Source: Paenibacillus sp. YN15 (lineage in GTDB: Bacteria > Bacillota > Bacilli > Paenibacillales > NBRC-103111). Taken from it: a DNA stretch of 64,000 nucleotides. Under the pieces are notes generated by a model, which saw only the letters and a list, made by a program, of their open reading frames with translations, had not been told where the DNA came from and made no database searches. This document shows positions 39,005 to 48,018 of the stretch, one piece after another; position 1 is the first letter of the stretch; every line of letters starts with the position of its first letter. The stretch spans positions 1-64,000 of the forward strand of contig NZ_QMFA01000018.1 of the NCBI RefSeq assembly GCF_003285005.1. Direction: 5' to 3'. The position numbers were made by a program, and so were the translations under genes.

Positions 39005-39568
39005 AGGGGCTCAAGGAGTTCCATTCCTGAGCTAAAGGGATAGTGTGCCTAAGGAGCTACAAGGGAATGAGTATCTGCTTTTGGCGATGAAATCTCCATG
39101 ATTTTGGAAATTTTGCCATAAAATTAGAGTTCTAACCATAAATCAGTGCTTGACCAGGCTTGACTGGCTTGACCGCGCCTCTGCCGATTTGTCCGCTTTA
39201 CCATGCCCCGATTCCTAACGGCGGTGAGAGCCTCTATTTGCTCCAAAACGGGGGGCTACCAAATCTAACGGAAGCAGGAGCCCTTATTGGGCTAAAAAAG
39301 GGCTTGCAGCGGAGCAATCGGCCCCAATAGCGGCTGTTGCCGCCGTTAGATTTTCGGAAGCGGTGTTTTTGCCGAAATAAGGGCTCCCACTGCCGTTAGC
39401 AGCAGACCATGGCAGGGTCTCACAGCTATCAGACCATGGCAAGGTCTAACATCCATCAGTCCGTGGCGTCAAGCACTGATTTTTGGCGTAGAGCCAAAAT
39501 TGCGGTACCTTACTTCGTCGCAGTCTCTCAGTTGGGCTTGCCGAGGCTCCGCTTCCCGTTTATCCCCA
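39005..39568. other. 564-bp non-coding region with composite repeats
   Basis: No gene is supported here. Nearly all of it is explained by the composite repeat element at 39140-39482. No terminator with a T run was found directly after the GT2-GtrA gene. Confidence 0.6.
39140..39482. repeat. Composite intergenic element bounded by 15-bp inverted repeats
   Basis: AAATCAGTGCTTGAC at 39140 and its exact reverse complement ending at 39482 bound the element. Inside are three 9-bp tandem units (GCTTGACCA-like, from about 39148), four copies of a CTAACGG...GGAGCCCTTATT repeat (forward at 39215 and 39265, reverse at about 39322-39349 and 39367-39399) and a 27-bp tandem repeat (39404-39430, 39431-39457, partial to 39470) whose units start AGACCATGGCAGGGTCT. 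No transposase is present. Confidence 0.75.
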
Positions 39569-42241
39569 TTAACTTTGCGGCTTGGGCCTGACCCGGTTGG
39601 TGGGAACCGCCTCCAGGGGATTGTCCGGCCAATAATGCTTGGGATACCGCCCCTTCAGATCCTTTTTCACCTCAAAATAGGTTTCCCGCCAGAAGCCCGC
39701 CAGATCCCGGGTGACCTGCACCGGCCGTTGGGCCGGAGACAGCAGATGGATCACTACCGACACCCGGCCGCCGCCGATCCGCGGCGTTTCGGTCAAACCG
39801 AACAGCTCCTGCAGCCGGACTGCCATATAGGGCTGGCCGGGATCGCTGTAATCCACCGGAATCCGCGAGCCGCTGGGCACCTGAAGATGCGTGGGTGCGC
39901 AGCGGTCCAGCTCCTGGCGGCGGCTCCAGTCCAACAGGCCGGTTAAGGCCTCGCCCAGGTTCAGCCGGGCCAGTTCCTGTTTGCTGCGCAGCCCCTCCGC
40001 GTATGGCCCCAGCCATTCCGGCAGCGTGGCGAGCAGCGTCTCCTCCGATACATCCGGCCAGGACGGGTCCGCCAGGTGCATGAAGCGCAGACGCTGCAGA
40101 AGCTGCCGGGATGTTTTGGTCCAGGGCAGCGCCTCCAGCCCCTCCTTGGCGATAGCGGCAAGCAGCGCCTTGGCCACCAGCGACGGCGGGGGATTCTGCA
40201 GCCGCTTCTCCCGCAGAATCAGCGCTCCCAGCCGTACCCGGCTTTTGGCCCGCACCGCTTGCGCCGCCTCCTCCCACTCCACGGCCTCCTCTTCCTCCAA
40301 GCCTTCCTTCAGATACGTCTCCAAATGATCCAGCTCCACCGGCGCGGCCAAATAAATTCTGCTGTCCGCCCCCTGATCGTCCAGCTCCGCCGCCACCAGA
40401 TACGGGACACCCGCCAGAGGCTGATCGGCTGCCATAACCGCTCCCCGGCCATTGGACAGAAGATACCGTCCCCGGGAGCGCTGCTGGCCGATCCGGTCCG
40501 GATACGCGAAAGCAAGCAGCAGCCCGCAAAAGGCCAGCTCTCCATCGGGGCCGGAAGGAAGGAGCAATGGCTGCGGGGAGGCAGCGCCAGATCCGGCAGG
40601 AGCAGGTGCGGGCTCAGCCAGCGGGAAGGTGGTGCCATGCCCAGCGGGAGCAGGTGCGGGCCTAGCCAGCGGGAAGGTGGTGCCAGATCCGGCCGGAGCC
40701 GGGAGGGAGTCCAACTCCCGCCTCCACCAGGACGCCTCCTGGCGCACCCGCGCCAGGGCTGCCGGGTCGGCCCGCAACCCCAGGCTGCGGGCCTCGCCTC
40801 CGGCGTGCCGCAGCGCCTCCACCCGCAGGCGCAGGTCCGCGTTGGCCGCGGCCCCCTCCGCCGCGCGGAGCACGTCCCGCTCGCCGAGCAAAGCGGCGAG
40901 CTCGCAGCCCAAGGCGTGAAGGCCCAGCTCCCGGGCCTTCAGCGCCATATGGGCCAGCCGGGGATGGAGCCCCAGCCCGGCCATGGCCCTGCCGTGGGGC
41001 GTGACGGCTCCGTCCGCCCCCAGCGCTCCCAAGCGCCGCAGCAGCCCCCGCGCTTGGGCCAAAGCCGCCGCAGGCGGCGCATCCAGCCAGCGCAGCTCCT
41101 CGGGCGCAGCGCCCCAGGCCGCCAGCTCCAGGCACAGCGGCGCCAAATCCGCCTCCAGAATCTCCGGGGCGGTGCGGGCGGGCAGCTGGCCCTGGTCCTG
41201 CTCCGGCCACAGCCGGTAGCAGACACCGGGACCCTGCCGCCCGGCGCGGCCCCTCCGCTGGTCGGCGGAGGCAACGGACACCGGCACCGTGTCCAGCCGG
41301 GTCATGCCCGTCCGCGGCGAAAAGCGCGGCACCCGGGAAAGCCCGGCGTCCACCACAACTCGTACCCCGTCCACGGTCAGGCTGGTTTCGGCAATGGAGG
41401 TGGCCAGCACCACCTTGCGCGTCCCCGGCTCCCCAGGGGCCAGCGCCCGGTCCTGGGCCTCCTGGGGCAGGCTGCCGTGAAGCGGAAGCACCTGCACCGC
41501 GCTGCCTGGCCCGCCCAGCAGGGAGAGAAGCCGCTCCTCCGTCCGGCGGATTTCACCCGCTCCCGGCAGGAACACCAGAATATCCCCCTGGCATTCCCGC
41601 AGGGCAGCCGCCACAGCGGCGGCCGTCCGGTCCTCCAGACGCCCCTCCGGGCGTTTGGCGGCGTAGCGGGTTTCCACCGGATAGGCCCGTCCCGTGCTGA
41701 CCACAACCGGCACCTCCCCCATCAGCGCCGCTACCGGCTCGGCCTCCAGCGTGGCGGACATCACCACCAGCTTCAGGTCGCTATTCAGAAGCTCCTGTGC
41801 TTGCAGGCACAGGGCCAGTCCCAGGTCCGCATGGAGGCTGCGCTCATGAAACTCGTCGAACAGCACCGCCGCCACCCCCGCCAGCTCCGGGTCCTCCTGA
41901 AGCATCCGGGTCAAAATCCCTTCGGTAATCACCTCAATCCGGGTTTTCGGCCCCACCCTGCTGTCCATCCGGACCCGGTAGCCTACCGTTTGCCCAACCT
42001 GCTCCCCCAGCGCCGACGCCATATAGCGGGCCGCCGAACGGGCTGCAAGCCGCCTGGGCTCCAGCATAAGAATCCGTTTGCCCTCCGCCCACGGCTCCCC
42101 CAGAAGGGCCAGCGGCACCCGGGTGGTTTTGCCTGCGCCGGGAGGGGCCACCAGCACTGCCCCGCCTCCTCGGCCAAGCGCCGCCTTCAGCGAGGGCAGC
42201 GCTTCCTCCACGGGCAGCCTCCCGTTTTCACCACTGCTCAT
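39569..42241 (-). CDS. hrpB: ATP-dependent RNA helicase HrpB
   Basis: An 890-residue DExH helicase. Motifs in order: APPGAGKTTRVP (Walker A, about residue 32), LEPRRLAAR, LFDEFHERSL (DEFH box), VVMSATLE, SIAETSLTVDG, DQRRGRAGRQGPG, then HA2/OB-type regions and the HrpB C-terminal domain ending in GRYPKHYWPDNP. HrpB is common in Proteobacteria and scarce in Firmicutes; its role is poorly defined. Around residues 520-570 is a Pro/Ala linker with near-repeated PAPAGSGTTFPLA units, apparently from a DNA-level tandem duplication (40600-40690). GGGGG precedes the ATG at 42241. Confidence 0.9.
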   Translation of the reverse strand: MSSGENGRLPVEEALPSLKAALGRGGGAVLVAPPGAGKTTRVPLALLGEPWAEGKRILMLEPRRLAARSAARYMASALGEQVGQTVGYRVRMDSRVGPKTRIEVITEGILTRMLQEDPELAGVAAVLFDEFHERSLHADLGLALCLQAQELLNSDLKLVVMSATLEAEPVAALMGEVPVVVSTGRAYPVETRYAAKRPEGRLEDRTAAAVAAALRECQGDILVFLPGAGEIRRTEERLLSLLGGPGSAVQVLPLHGSLPQEAQDRALAPGEPGTRKVVLATSIAETSLTVDGVRVVVDAGLSRVPRFSPRTGMTRLDTVPVSVASADQRRGRAGRQGPGVCYRLWPEQDQGQLPARTAPEILEADLAPLCLELAAWGAAPEELRWLDAPPAAALAQARGLLRRLGALGADGAVTPHGRAMAGLGLHPRLAHMALKARELGLHALGCELAALLGERDVLRAAEGAAANADLRLRVEALRHAGGEARSLGLRADPAALARVRQEASWWRRELDSLPAPAGSGTTFPLARPAPAPAGHGTTFPLAEPAPAPAGSGAASPQPLLLPSGPDGELAFCGLLLAFAYPDRIGQQRSRGRYLLSNGRGAVMAADQPLAGVPYLVAAELDDQGADSRIYLAAPVELDHLETYLKEGLEEEEAVEWEEAAQAVRAKSRVRLGALILREKRLQNPPPSLVAKALLAAIAKEGLEALPWTKTSRQLLQRLRFMHLADPSWPDVSEETLLATLPEWLGPYAEGLRSKQELARLNLGEALTGLLDWSRRQELDRCAPTHLQVPSGSRIPVDYSDPGQPYMAVRLQELFGLTETPRIGGGRVSVVIHLLSPAQRPVQVTRDLAGFWRETYFEVKKDLKGRYPKHYWPDNPLEAVPTNRVRPKPQS

Positions 42242-42380
42242 CCCTGTTCCCCCTTTTTCAAAGTCGCAGCTTCTTGTCAAACGCAAATGACACCGACAGG
42301 CATTTATTCTCGCAACTGCAGTCTGGTTCCCGCGTTTCCCTGCCATTATACTGGATATAACGAAACCAAGGAGCGTTCAT

Positions 42381-43349
42381 ATGGATACCTTCCACATTAC
42401 AGAGGCCGCCCGCCGTTTGGGCATCACTACCAGAACCATCCGGTTTTACGAGGAAAAAGGGCTGCTTACCTTCTCCAAAGACCCCGTTAACGGCTACCGT
42501 CTTTTTTCCGGACATGATCTGCTCCGCCTGGAAACCATTCTTGTGCTCCGTGAAGCCGGCCTATCCATTCCCGATCTGCGCAATGTGCTGGAAACCCACG
42601 GAATGGGCCGGCAGGAGGAAAGTCTGTACCTGCTTGAGCTCCAACGTTCTCTCTTGTATGCCCGGCGGCTGGATCTGGACAACCAGATCCGCATGAACGA
42701 GGAGCTGATCCGCAGCTTTTCCCGGGAGGGCATGAATCTGTCCCCGGCCCTCCAGCACCAGGCGGGGGACGTGCGCAAACAGCGGGAGCTGCGCAGCAGT
42801 TGGACCGACCACTACCGCTTCGACCTTCAAGCCGAAGACTTCGATGCGCAATTGGCGGAGGGCAGCGCTCAATATCCCGGTTACCCGGACGCCATCCGGC
42901 TGATGGCTGAGCTGCTTGACCCGAAGCCCGCCGAGTCCGGCCTGGACATCGGAACGGGCACAGGCAACCTGGCGGAGGCTCTCGGCAAACAAGGGGCCGT
43001 CATAAGGGGCGTCGACCAATCCCGGAGGATGCTGCAGGTATGCCGGCGCAAATTTCCCATGATGGAAACCAAGCTTGGCAACGCCCTGGCCATTCCGTAT
43101 GATGCGGGCAGCTTTGATTTTGCCGCAAGCGGCTATGTTTTTCATCTGCTTGCTCCCGAGGAGCGAAGTCAGGCGCTGGCGGAGCTGCTGCGGGTTCTCA
43201 AGCCCGGAGGGCGCTTCGCCATCTGCGCCCTTCTTCCGGCGGAGGCCTGGTCCTTCGCCGCTGCCGTACTCGACGGCTGGCAGACCCATCTTCACCCGCT
43301 TCCGGGGCAAAAGCAAGTTTCTGTGTTATATGCGGCAAAACCCTGTTGA
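42381..43349 (+). CDS. MerR-family regulator fused to a SAM-dependent methyltransferase
   Basis: A 322-residue two-domain protein. Residues 1-75 are a MerR winged helix (FHITEAARRLGITTRTIRFYEEKGLL), followed by the dimerising helix to about 125. Residues 140-322 are a class I methyltransferase with motif I GLDIGTGTGNLAEALG at 187-202, an acidic SAM residue in GVDQSRRM and LRVLKPGGRFAICAL. AAGGAG precedes the ATG. Divergent from hrpB and followed at once by a second methyltransferase gene whose promoter carries a MerR-type operator, so it may sense SAM or a substrate and control that neighbour. Both functions together are inferred. Confidence 0.83.
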   Translation: MDTFHITEAARRLGITTRTIRFYEEKGLLTFSKDPVNGYRLFSGHDLLRLETILVLREAGLSIPDLRNVLETHGMGRQEESLYLLELQRSLLYARRLDLDNQIRMNEELIRSFSREGMNLSPALQHQAGDVRKQRELRSSWTDHYRFDLQAEDFDAQLAEGSAQYPGYPDAIRLMAELLDPKPAESGLDIGTGTGNLAEALGKQGAVIRGVDQSRRMLQVCRRKFPMMETKLGNALAIPYDAGSFDFAASGYVFHLLAPEERSQALAELLRVLKPGGRFAICALLPAEAWSFAAAVLDGWQTHLHPLPGQKQVSVLYAAKPC

Positions 43350-43376
43350 CCTTCACGCAGCGTGAACCTGTATAGT
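43346..43376 (+). promoter_or_regulatory. MerR-type promoter with 19-bp spacer and central dyad
   Basis: TTGACC (43346-43351) and TATAGT (43371-43376) are separated by 19 bases instead of 17, and the spacer holds the perfect dyad TTCACG-CAG-CGTGAA (43352-43366). Over-long spacers with a central dyad are the signature of promoters activated by MerR proteins, which twist the DNA. The -35 overlaps the stop codon of the MerR-methyltransferase gene, its likely regulator. Confidence 0.75.
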
Positions 43377-43422
43377 GAAATCACCGCCGGCCGGCGCACT
43401 CCATACAGGAAGGATCATTCAT

Positions 43423-44112
43423 ATGCCTGATCATGAGCATGTTTACAATCGGCAAGCCCATTTGTACGACCGTATGATTTCCTGCCAGCCCAGCCTTCTC
43501 CCGGCACTTCTTGCCGTCCGTCCTCTGGAAGGACTGGATATGGTAGATACCGGAGCCGGCACCGGCCGCCTGGCCGCGGTTCTGGCTCCTTTTGCCCGCA
43601 TCCTGTCCGTGTTTGACCGTTCGGAGGCCATGCTCCACCTGACACGGGAAAAGGTAGCCCCCCTGCTGCCCGCAGACCGTTTCCGCTGGGGAGTTGCAGA
43701 CCACCGCAGCTTGCCCGTAGCCGACAGCTCCGCCGATCTGGTGACGGCAGGGTGGTGCGTCTGCTACCTGGCCAGCAGCAATCGTGCGGATTGGCAGGTC
43801 TCCCTGGAAGAGACCATGGCCGAATTCCGGCGGATTCTCCGCCCGGGAGGAACCATTGTCATCTTTGAAACCATGGGCACCGGCACCGATGGTCCGCAGC
43901 CGCCGGATTTTCTCACCGGCTATTACCGCCAGTTGGAGGAGAGGTACGGCTTCACCTTTTCCCTGCTTCCGCTGGACTATACCTTCAGCAGCGTCGAGGA
44001 GGCGGCGGAGCTTACCGGCTTCTTCTTCGGAGAGGAGCTGGCCCGGCAAGTGCTGGCCAAGGGTGTGCCGGTTGTTCCCGAATGGGCCGGCATGTGGACG
44101 CTGACGGTGTAA
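43423..44112 (+). CDS. SAM-dependent methyltransferase under MerR control
   Basis: A 229-residue class I methyltransferase: MVDTGAGTGRLAAVL (motif I, about residue 40), FDRSEAML, GVADHRSLPVADSSADLV and FRRILRPGGTIVIFETMG. The ATG at 43423 follows AGGAAGG. It starts about 45 bases beyond the MerR-type promoter and is not strongly similar to the methyltransferase half of its neighbour, though both are of the same broad fold. Its acceptor molecule is unknown; detoxification of a natural product by methylation would fit a MerR-regulated gene but is speculation. Confidence 0.82.
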   Translation: MPDHEHVYNRQAHLYDRMISCQPSLLPALLAVRPLEGLDMVDTGAGTGRLAAVLAPFARILSVFDRSEAMLHLTREKVAPLLPADRFRWGVADHRSLPVADSSADLVTAGWCVCYLASSNRADWQVSLEETMAEFRRILRPGGTIVIFETMGTGTDGPQPPDFLTGYYRQLEERYGFTFSLLPLDYTFSSVEEAAELTGFFFGEELARQVLAKGVPVVPEWAGMWTLTV

Positions 44113-44143
44113 GGCTTCCATGGACTGGGCAGTTCCGCTTGGA

Positions 44144-45049
44144 TCAGGCCGCCTCGCAGGCTTCCGCCCGGACACGGCTTGCCTGAGCCGCAGCCCGCAG
44201 CGACGACCAGGTATAGACGATAAGCGCCGCCCAAATCAATCCGAAGCTGATCCAGCGCGTCATGTCAAAGGTTTCGTGGTACACCGCCACGCCGAGAATC
44301 AGCGTAATGGTGGGGCCTACGTATTGAATGAAGCCGATGGTGGACAGGGACAGGGTGGCAGCCGCCTTGGCAAACCAGAATAAGGGCATAACGGTAACCG
44401 CCCCCGCCAATAGAAGCAGAATCCAGCGCCAGGCGTCCATTCCGGCCGTGCCGGCCTGTCCGGTAAACTGGGCATACAGCAGATAGGCGGCCGCTATGGG
44501 CGCGACAAAGGTGGTCTCCCAGGCCAGTCCAAGGGTGGCGTCCACGTTGGCTTTTTTCTTGATCAGGCCATACAAGGCAAAGCTGCCCGCCAGCACCAGG
44601 GATACCCACGGCAGACGGCCATGCTCAATGGTCACTACAGCCACGCCGGTAAAAGCCAGGGCAATCGCCGCCCATTGTCCGACGCGGAGCTTTTCCTTCA
44701 GGAACAGCACGCCCAACAGCACATTCAGCAGCGGATTCATATAGTAGCCCAGGCTTGTCTCCACCATGTGCCCGTTGTTCACCGCCCAGATGAATACCAG
44801 CCAGTTGGTGCTGATGAGAAGAGACGCCAGCCCCAGATAACGGGCCGTCCCCTTGTTGCGGATCACCTGGCGGTATTCATGGAAGCGGCGGGATACAAGC
44901 AGAATCCCCAGCAAAAATACAAGCGACCACACCATCCGGTGTCCCAAAATCCCCCATGCGGGCACCTCGTCCAGCGCCTTCCAATAAAGCGGGAGAAACC
45001 CCCACGCCAAATATGCCAACAAAGCATAAATAAATCCCTTGGTGTTCAT
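44144..45049 (-). CDS. rarD: RarD-type EamA-family transporter
   Basis: A 301-residue membrane protein with ten hydrophobic segments in two EamA repeats. The start KGFIYALLAYLAWGFLPLYWK and later SLGYYMNPLLNVLLGVLFLKE and LSTIGFIQYVGPTITLILG are characteristic of RarD (chloramphenicol-sensitive protein) of the drug/metabolite transporter superfamily. The transported compound is not known. AGGAGG lies nine bases before the ATG at 45049, and a TATAAT hexamer is at 45125-45130 (minus). The short Ala-rich tail is hydrophilic. It is convergent with the methyltransferase gene. Confidence 0.87.
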   Translation of the reverse strand: MNTKGFIYALLAYLAWGFLPLYWKALDEVPAWGILGHRMVWSLVFLLGILLVSRRFHEYRQVIRNKGTARYLGLASLLISTNWLVFIWAVNNGHMVETSLGYYMNPLLNVLLGVLFLKEKLRVGQWAAIALAFTGVAVVTIEHGRLPWVSLVLAGSFALYGLIKKKANVDATLGLAWETTFVAPIAAAYLLYAQFTGQAGTAGMDAWRWILLLLAGAVTVMPLFWFAKAAATLSLSTIGFIQYVGPTITLILGVAVYHETFDMTRWISFGLIWAALIVYTWSSLRAAAQASRVRAEACEAA

Positions 45050-45181
45050 AATCCAAGTCCTCCTGTCCAAAATACGGGCATGCTCTAGCTTTTTTTAGGC
45101 CATGCTTTGTCACGCTAAAGGCTTATTATAGCACACTGTGCGGGATTTGGGACGAGGCGGCGCAGCCAAGTTCCCGCTGCA

Positions 45182-45212
45182 CATCAAACAGGCCGCCCAA
45201 CCGGACGGCCTG
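45182..45212 (-). terminator. Probable terminator of the second chemoreceptor gene
   Basis: CAGGCCG pairs with CGGCCTG (45189-45212) and is followed on the minus strand by TTTGATG. The T run is short. Confidence 0.5.
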
Positions 45213-45244
45213 CCGTATCTGCGGGGCGCCAGCGCTCCGCCGTT

Positions 45245-46945
45245 TTATCCCTTGACCTTAAACTGCTGCAGCAGCTCCTGCAGGCTGTCCGCCAACCGGG
45301 CCAAGTCGGCGGAGGAGGCCGAAACCTCTTCCATGGAAGCCAATTGCTCCTCCGACGACGCAGCTACCGTTTGGGTGTTCATGGACGTGCTGCGCGCAAC
45401 CTCCTCCAGTCCGCCGAAGGTCTGTTCGGCCTCCTGAACCTGCTCCACAATGGCAGCGGTGATCCTTGCGGTTTCCTGAACCTTCATTTCCACTTCCTTC
45501 ATGGCCTGGACGATCTCTCCGAACCTCCGGTCGGTTTCCTCCACCGCCGCCATGCCACCCTTGACCTGATCCTTCACCTGAACCATGGACCCCACTGTCC
45601 GTTCAATATCCGTCCGGATATCGCCGATAAGCTCCGCCACCTTCTCCGCGGATGTGCGGGAGCCCTCCGCCAGCTTCTTCACCTCGCCGGCCACCACAGC
45701 AAAGCCTCTGCCCGCTTCCCCGGCACGGGCCGCTTCAATACCCGCATTCAAAGCCAGAAGATTGGTTTGAACCGCAATGCCTGCAATCACCCTCACCATC
45801 TCCTCAATTTGCTCCGAACGGCGGGCCAGACTGCGGATCGCCGCGTCGGACTGGTCCACCGCCCCGTGAATTTGCGTCATCTGGATTACCGTGCGTTGGA
45901 CCGCCTGGGCCCCTTCTCCCGCCAATTGGCCCGCCGCTGTCGTTTTCTCCAGCGCTTCCCGGGAATCCTCGCCGATGGTGCCCATCCCGGCGGCAATCTC
46001 CTGCATGAGCCTGCCGCTTTCGCTGGTGGCGCTTAACTGGGAATCGGCCCCGGCGGAAATATCCTGGATGGACATGGCGATATGCTCCGTAGCCTTGCTG
46101 GTTTCATCGGCGCTCACGGTGAGAATTTCGGCCGTGCCGGCCACCTGCGTGGCAGTGGATGCCGCGCCCTGAATGAGCCGGATCAATCCATCGCGCATCC
46201 GGTTAAAGCTGTTCACCAGCAGGCCAATCTCATCCTGGGACCGATCTGCTACCTCTACAGTGAAATCCCCCTGCCCGGCAGCCTCCAGGGAAGCCTTCAC
46301 CCGGCCGATACGCCGGGACAAGCTCCAGACGAAGAAGAAAATCGCCACAAGCGAAATCAGCAGCACGCCGGCCAGGATAATCCACACCAGCTTCATGGCC
46401 TCATTGGCATGCTGGAGCACTGTGGCTTCGGAGGTACCGGCAAACAAAATGCCGATGGTTTCCCCACCTCCGTTTTTTAGCGGCAGATACGAGGTTTGGT
46501 ATTCCTTCCCCAGAATGGCGGCCGCTCCCTGATAAGCTGAGCCTTGCTTCAATACCGCTTCCTCTACCGCAGGATCAACAGCGGTTCCCACAGCCCGGCT
46601 GCCGTCTTCCTTCAAAACGGTGGTCGCCACCCGGGTATTGCCCTGAAAAAGGGTGGCCATATTGCCGGTTGCCGCTTTAATTTCATCCAAAATTTCGTTA
46701 TTGCCATTCATGTTTAGGGCGCCCTTGTACAAGCCGTCCGCCTTCACCGACCATTCCCCCGGAAACCGGGCATCCAAATATTTCAGCGCCAGAGCATTGG
46801 CGCCAACCGCATTCTGGGCTACCTCATCGCGGATGCCGTCCTTGAGGATCATCAGAAACATTTGGGACAGGGTAAACGCCGTCATAAGCAGCAGCAGCAG
46901 AAACAACAAAAAAATCTTAGATCCCAACTTCATTTTACGAAGCAT
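45245..46945 (-). CDS. Methyl-accepting chemotaxis protein with single-Cache sensor
   Basis: A 566-residue chemoreceptor. Membrane segments lie at about residues 10-32 and 185-208; the extracytoplasmic domain between ([38 protein letters not shown]) fits the sCache_3 type. A HAMP domain ([19 protein letters not shown]) and a signalling domain follow, with the tip [19 protein letters not shown]. The ATG at 46945 is used; one at codon 5 is also possible. A sigma-D-like promoter lies upstream. It is unrelated in sensor type to the chemoreceptor at 7213. Confidence 0.9.
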   Translation of the reverse strand: MLRKMKLGSKIFLLFLLLLLMTAFTLSQMFLMILKDGIRDEVAQNAVGANALALKYLDARFPGEWSVKADGLYKGALNMNGNNEILDEIKAATGNMATLFQGNTRVATTVLKEDGSRAVGTAVDPAVEEAVLKQGSAYQGAAAILGKEYQTSYLPLKNGGGETIGILFAGTSEATVLQHANEAMKLVWIILAGVLLISLVAIFFFVWSLSRRIGRVKASLEAAGQGDFTVEVADRSQDEIGLLVNSFNRMRDGLIRLIQGAASTATQVAGTAEILTVSADETSKATEHIAMSIQDISAGADSQLSATSESGRLMQEIAAGMGTIGEDSREALEKTTAAGQLAGEGAQAVQRTVIQMTQIHGAVDQSDAAIRSLARRSEQIEEMVRVIAGIAVQTNLLALNAGIEAARAGEAGRGFAVVAGEVKKLAEGSRTSAEKVAELIGDIRTDIERTVGSMVQVKDQVKGGMAAVEETDRRFGEIVQAMKEVEMKVQETARITAAIVEQVQEAEQTFGGLEEVARSTSMNTQTVAASSEEQLASMEEVSASSADLARLADSLQELLQQFKVKG

Positions 46946-46986
46946 CCTTTGCTCGCTCCCCTTCCACGTGTGAATCTAAGTGGTTT

Positions 46987-47012
46987 GAATCGGCAACTTT
47001 TCTACTTCTTTC
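46987..47012 (-). promoter_or_regulatory. Candidate sigma-D promoter of the chemoreceptor gene
   Basis: On the minus strand GAAA and GCCGATTC, separated by 14 bases, resemble the motility sigma factor elements (TAAA, about 15 bases, GCCGATAT). Chemoreceptor genes in Bacillales are usually under sigma-D. The match is partial. Confidence 0.4.
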
Positions 47013-47174
47013 GACATTTTTCTTCATAACCCTCTGCGTTGTTTTCCGGTCCGATTAATTTGAATAAAATTTGAATTATTTTTACATTAGGCTTGATCCA
47101 AAACCAATTCCGGGCAATCGGCATATGCTGACAGCAGCAGGGATCACAGCGCAAAGAAGAACAGGAGGATGCTT

Positions 47175-47516
47175 ATGCCGCCCCGTTATTGGATTATTGT
47201 CGATTTGTCGCAGTTTATGCTGCATTTGCTGGAGGGGGATCGGGTGGTAAAGTCCTATCCCATCGGCATCGGGACCGTTGCCACCGCTTCGCCGGAGGGG
47301 ACGTTTACCATTATCAACAAACAGCCCAATCCCGGAGGCCCCTTCGGCGCCTTCTGGATGGGATTGTCCAAACCCCATTACGGCATTCACGGGACCAACC
47401 GCCCCGACTCCATCGGAAAACGGAGCTCCCACGGATGTATCCGCATGCATAACGCCGATGTGCTGGATTTGGCGGCGAAGGTATCGGTTGGAACAGAGGT
47501 CCGAATCCGCAAATAA
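47175..47516 (+). CDS. Small L,D-transpeptidase (YkuD domain)
   Basis: A 113-residue protein that is little more than a YkuD domain: [24 protein letters not shown] and the catalytic [17 protein letters not shown] with the essential Cys and His. These enzymes make 3-3 crosslinks or attach to peptidoglycan. No signal peptide, LysM or membrane segment is visible, unlike many relatives. AGGAGG at 47163-47168 places the start at the ATG at 47175 and not at 47169, which abuts the site. It could act during sporulation from the mother cell side, as suggested for other leaderless YkuD proteins; this is inference. Confidence 0.85.
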   Translation: MPPRYWIIVDLSQFMLHLLEGDRVVKSYPIGIGTVATASPEGTFTIINKQPNPGGPFGAFWMGLSKPHYGIHGTNRPDSIGKRSSHGCIRMHNADVLDLAAKVSVGTEVRIRK

Positions 47517-47675
47517 ATGCGTGACATAAACATTACATTATATGTTACGTGTTCTGAGGAACATGTTACATTTTACGCAAAATTTGCCCAAAAAAGTTCC
47601 CCTCCTCTACAATTCCTTCTATAATCAGGCCATAGAGATGGAAAGTAATATCCCACAGAAGAGGAGAGGGTAACC

Positions 47676-47990
47676 ATGAATATGCGGTTGAAGACAATGA
47701 AAAAGCATATTTTCTTTTGCAGCAGCGAGCATTGCGAGGGCCAGGAATTCAGCGAAGTTATGGAAGCGGTGAAGGAGAAGCTGGTAGAGGCGGGCATCCA
47801 CAAAGACATTAAGCTGAGCAAGACTAACTGCCTGGGCTTGTGCGGAAACGGCCCCTTCGCCCTGGTATACCCGGACGGCATTTGGTATTACAACCTGACT
47901 GCAGATGATGCCGAGCGCATCGTGATGGAGCACCTGGTGAACAATGAGCCGGTGGAAGAGCTGATTATGCACCGGATTGCCACCACCTGA
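47676..47990 (+). CDS. Thioredoxin-like [2Fe-2S] ferredoxin domain protein
   Basis: A 104-residue protein of the thioredoxin-like ferredoxin family. The four cysteine ligands are in CSSEHC near the N-terminus and NCLGLCG in the middle; GPFALVYPDGIWYYNLT after them is typical. Such proteins carry a [2Fe-2S] cluster and transfer electrons in the cytosol; the partner is unknown. GGAGAGGG precedes the ATG at 47676. An imperfect inverted repeat (TGTTACGTGTTC with GAACATGTTACA) and a TATAAT hexamer lie upstream. Convergent with alkA. Confidence 0.83.
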   Translation: MNMRLKTMKKHIFFCSSEHCEGQEFSEVMEAVKEKLVEAGIHKDIKLSKTNCLGLCGNGPFALVYPDGIWYYNLTADDAERIVMEHLVNNEPVEELIMHRIATT

Positions 47991-48018
47991 TCCGCCGGTA
48001 CGGATAGTCTGTCACTTT

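Noticed and set aside
39005-39568. A CRISPR array, because of several short repeats
   Set aside because: The repeats differ in type and orientation, with no regular spacers and no cas genes nearby.
40076-42490. An 804-codon plus-strand frame opposite hrpB
   Set aside because: Its length comes from the G+C-rich codon bias of hrpB; the translation is rich in His/Gln/Arg/Pro without any domain.
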